A stretch of 37,500 bases of DNA from Sphingobacteriales bacterium. Its GTDB lineage: Bacteria > Bacteroidota > Bacteroidia > Chitinophagales > UBA2359. Position 1 is the first letter of the stretch. Every line of letters begins with the position of its first letter. The notes beneath the pieces were generated by a model that was not told the origin of the DNA, did not search any database, and worked only from the letters and a program-made list of their open reading frames with translations. Where the stretch lies: NCBI GenBank assembly GCA_016711285.1, contig JADJTG010000013.1, positions 1 through 37,500 of the forward strand, written 5' to 3'. The translations under genes were made by a program, and so were the position numbers. This document shows, piece after piece, positions 34,221-37,500 of this stretch.

Positions 34221-34665
34221 GCTCTTTTCTCTTGTGTTCAGTCGTGTAACTGTTTCTTACACATGCCGCAACACAAAATAATTTCTTTTGTTAATTATTG
34301 ACTATATCGGCATTAAGTTTTCTGTTATACCTAAATATTCTTCTGCTCTTCGTCTTCACTTCTCACTTCCTGCTCTTCGCATTCAGTTTGCTTGCAGAAC
34401 ACTTCTAATTTGGCGTCTTTCACAACTACTATATCCTTATAATTATACCTATATATCCCTAAGCCTTTCAGCTGTGTTCTATATAGATAATCTATTTCGG
34501 CAAGTATTTCCTGTTGAATCTGATTAATTATTAACTCCTAACGCAGCTCTCATTTCTAAAATACTGCTCATTATTAACTTACAAATTCGCTATTCAGGTT
34601 GCTTTCAGTCATAAATTTATAATGTATGCTTCTGCCTCTTCAGTTTCCACATACCTTAATAATTA
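34221..34665 (-). other. 23S-5S spacer, no gene found
   Basis: This 445-nt AT-rich spacer lies between 23S and 5S rRNA. I looked for tRNA cores (GTTCxAxxC with TGG near the D-arm) and saw none. Reading frames inside it have no recognisable product. It is longer than the 100-200 nt I would expect in many relatives. Confidence 0.6.

Positions 34666-37500
<2,835 letters not shown>

Noticed and set aside
34288..34527. 79-codon ORF in the rRNA spacer
   Set aside because: AT-rich spacer, no start context or family resemblance.
34221..34665. tRNA gene between 23S and 5S
   Set aside because: No T-arm or anticodon stem pattern could be found on the minus strand.

Overview
The window looks like chromosomal DNA of a member of the Bacteroidota, probably outside the gut Bacteroidales (Saprospiria, Chitinophagia or Cytophagia-like). 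The evidence is the gene families: BatD, a split transketolase, an anti-sigma factor built from VPxxYF modules, an RluB-type pseudouridine synthase with a long Asn/Gln/Arg/Pro-rich N-terminus, and a ~1000-residue tandem amidohydrolase. AT-rich intergenic DNA and TAnnTTTG promoter elements agree with this. No species can be named.

Layout. Positions 1-6804 (all minus strand) hold a large membrane protein cut by the window edge, a tandem amidohydrolase, a family 2 glycosyltransferase, a CPBP intramembrane protease and a small secreted Spy-like protein. All five are interrupted by frameshifts, dense at the left and rarer to the right. From about 6900 onward nearly all genes are intact. An ECF sigma factor and its membrane anti-sigma factor (6929-8356) share an operon with the Spy-like protein. 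A transketolase C-terminal subunit (8463-9422) is divergent from kynurenine 3-monooxygenase (9556-10938).

Positions 11006-13737 form an accessory cassette of five plus-strand genes with no function I recognise: two paralogous small four-helix membrane proteins flanking a highly charged cytoplasmic coiled-coil protein with three KRKG[LI]F[DE] motifs, then a lipoprotein and a secreted charged-helix repeat protein. A dead IS5-family element (13755-14661) follows. This cassette is the best candidate here for something undescribed.

Positions 14820-33950 are mainly housekeeping: an FAD-dependent dehydrogenase, an L,D-transpeptidase, LolD, RpiB, RecA, RluB, ScpB, a family 4 glycosyltransferase, a small Smr protein, BatD, a transglutaminase-like protein, a phospholipid N-methyltransferase-like protein, phosphosulfolactate synthase, an MscS channel, an EamA transporter and RibD. 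Cell-envelope functions are over-represented. The rluB gene is split between two frames exactly at a phased A_AAA_AAG heptamer, so it is either a -1 frameshift candidate or a homopolymer error.

Positions 34109-37500 carry the distal part of an rRNA operon on the minus strand: 5S rRNA and almost all of 23S rRNA, whose 5' end lies just beyond the right edge. No tRNA gene or CRISPR array was seen.
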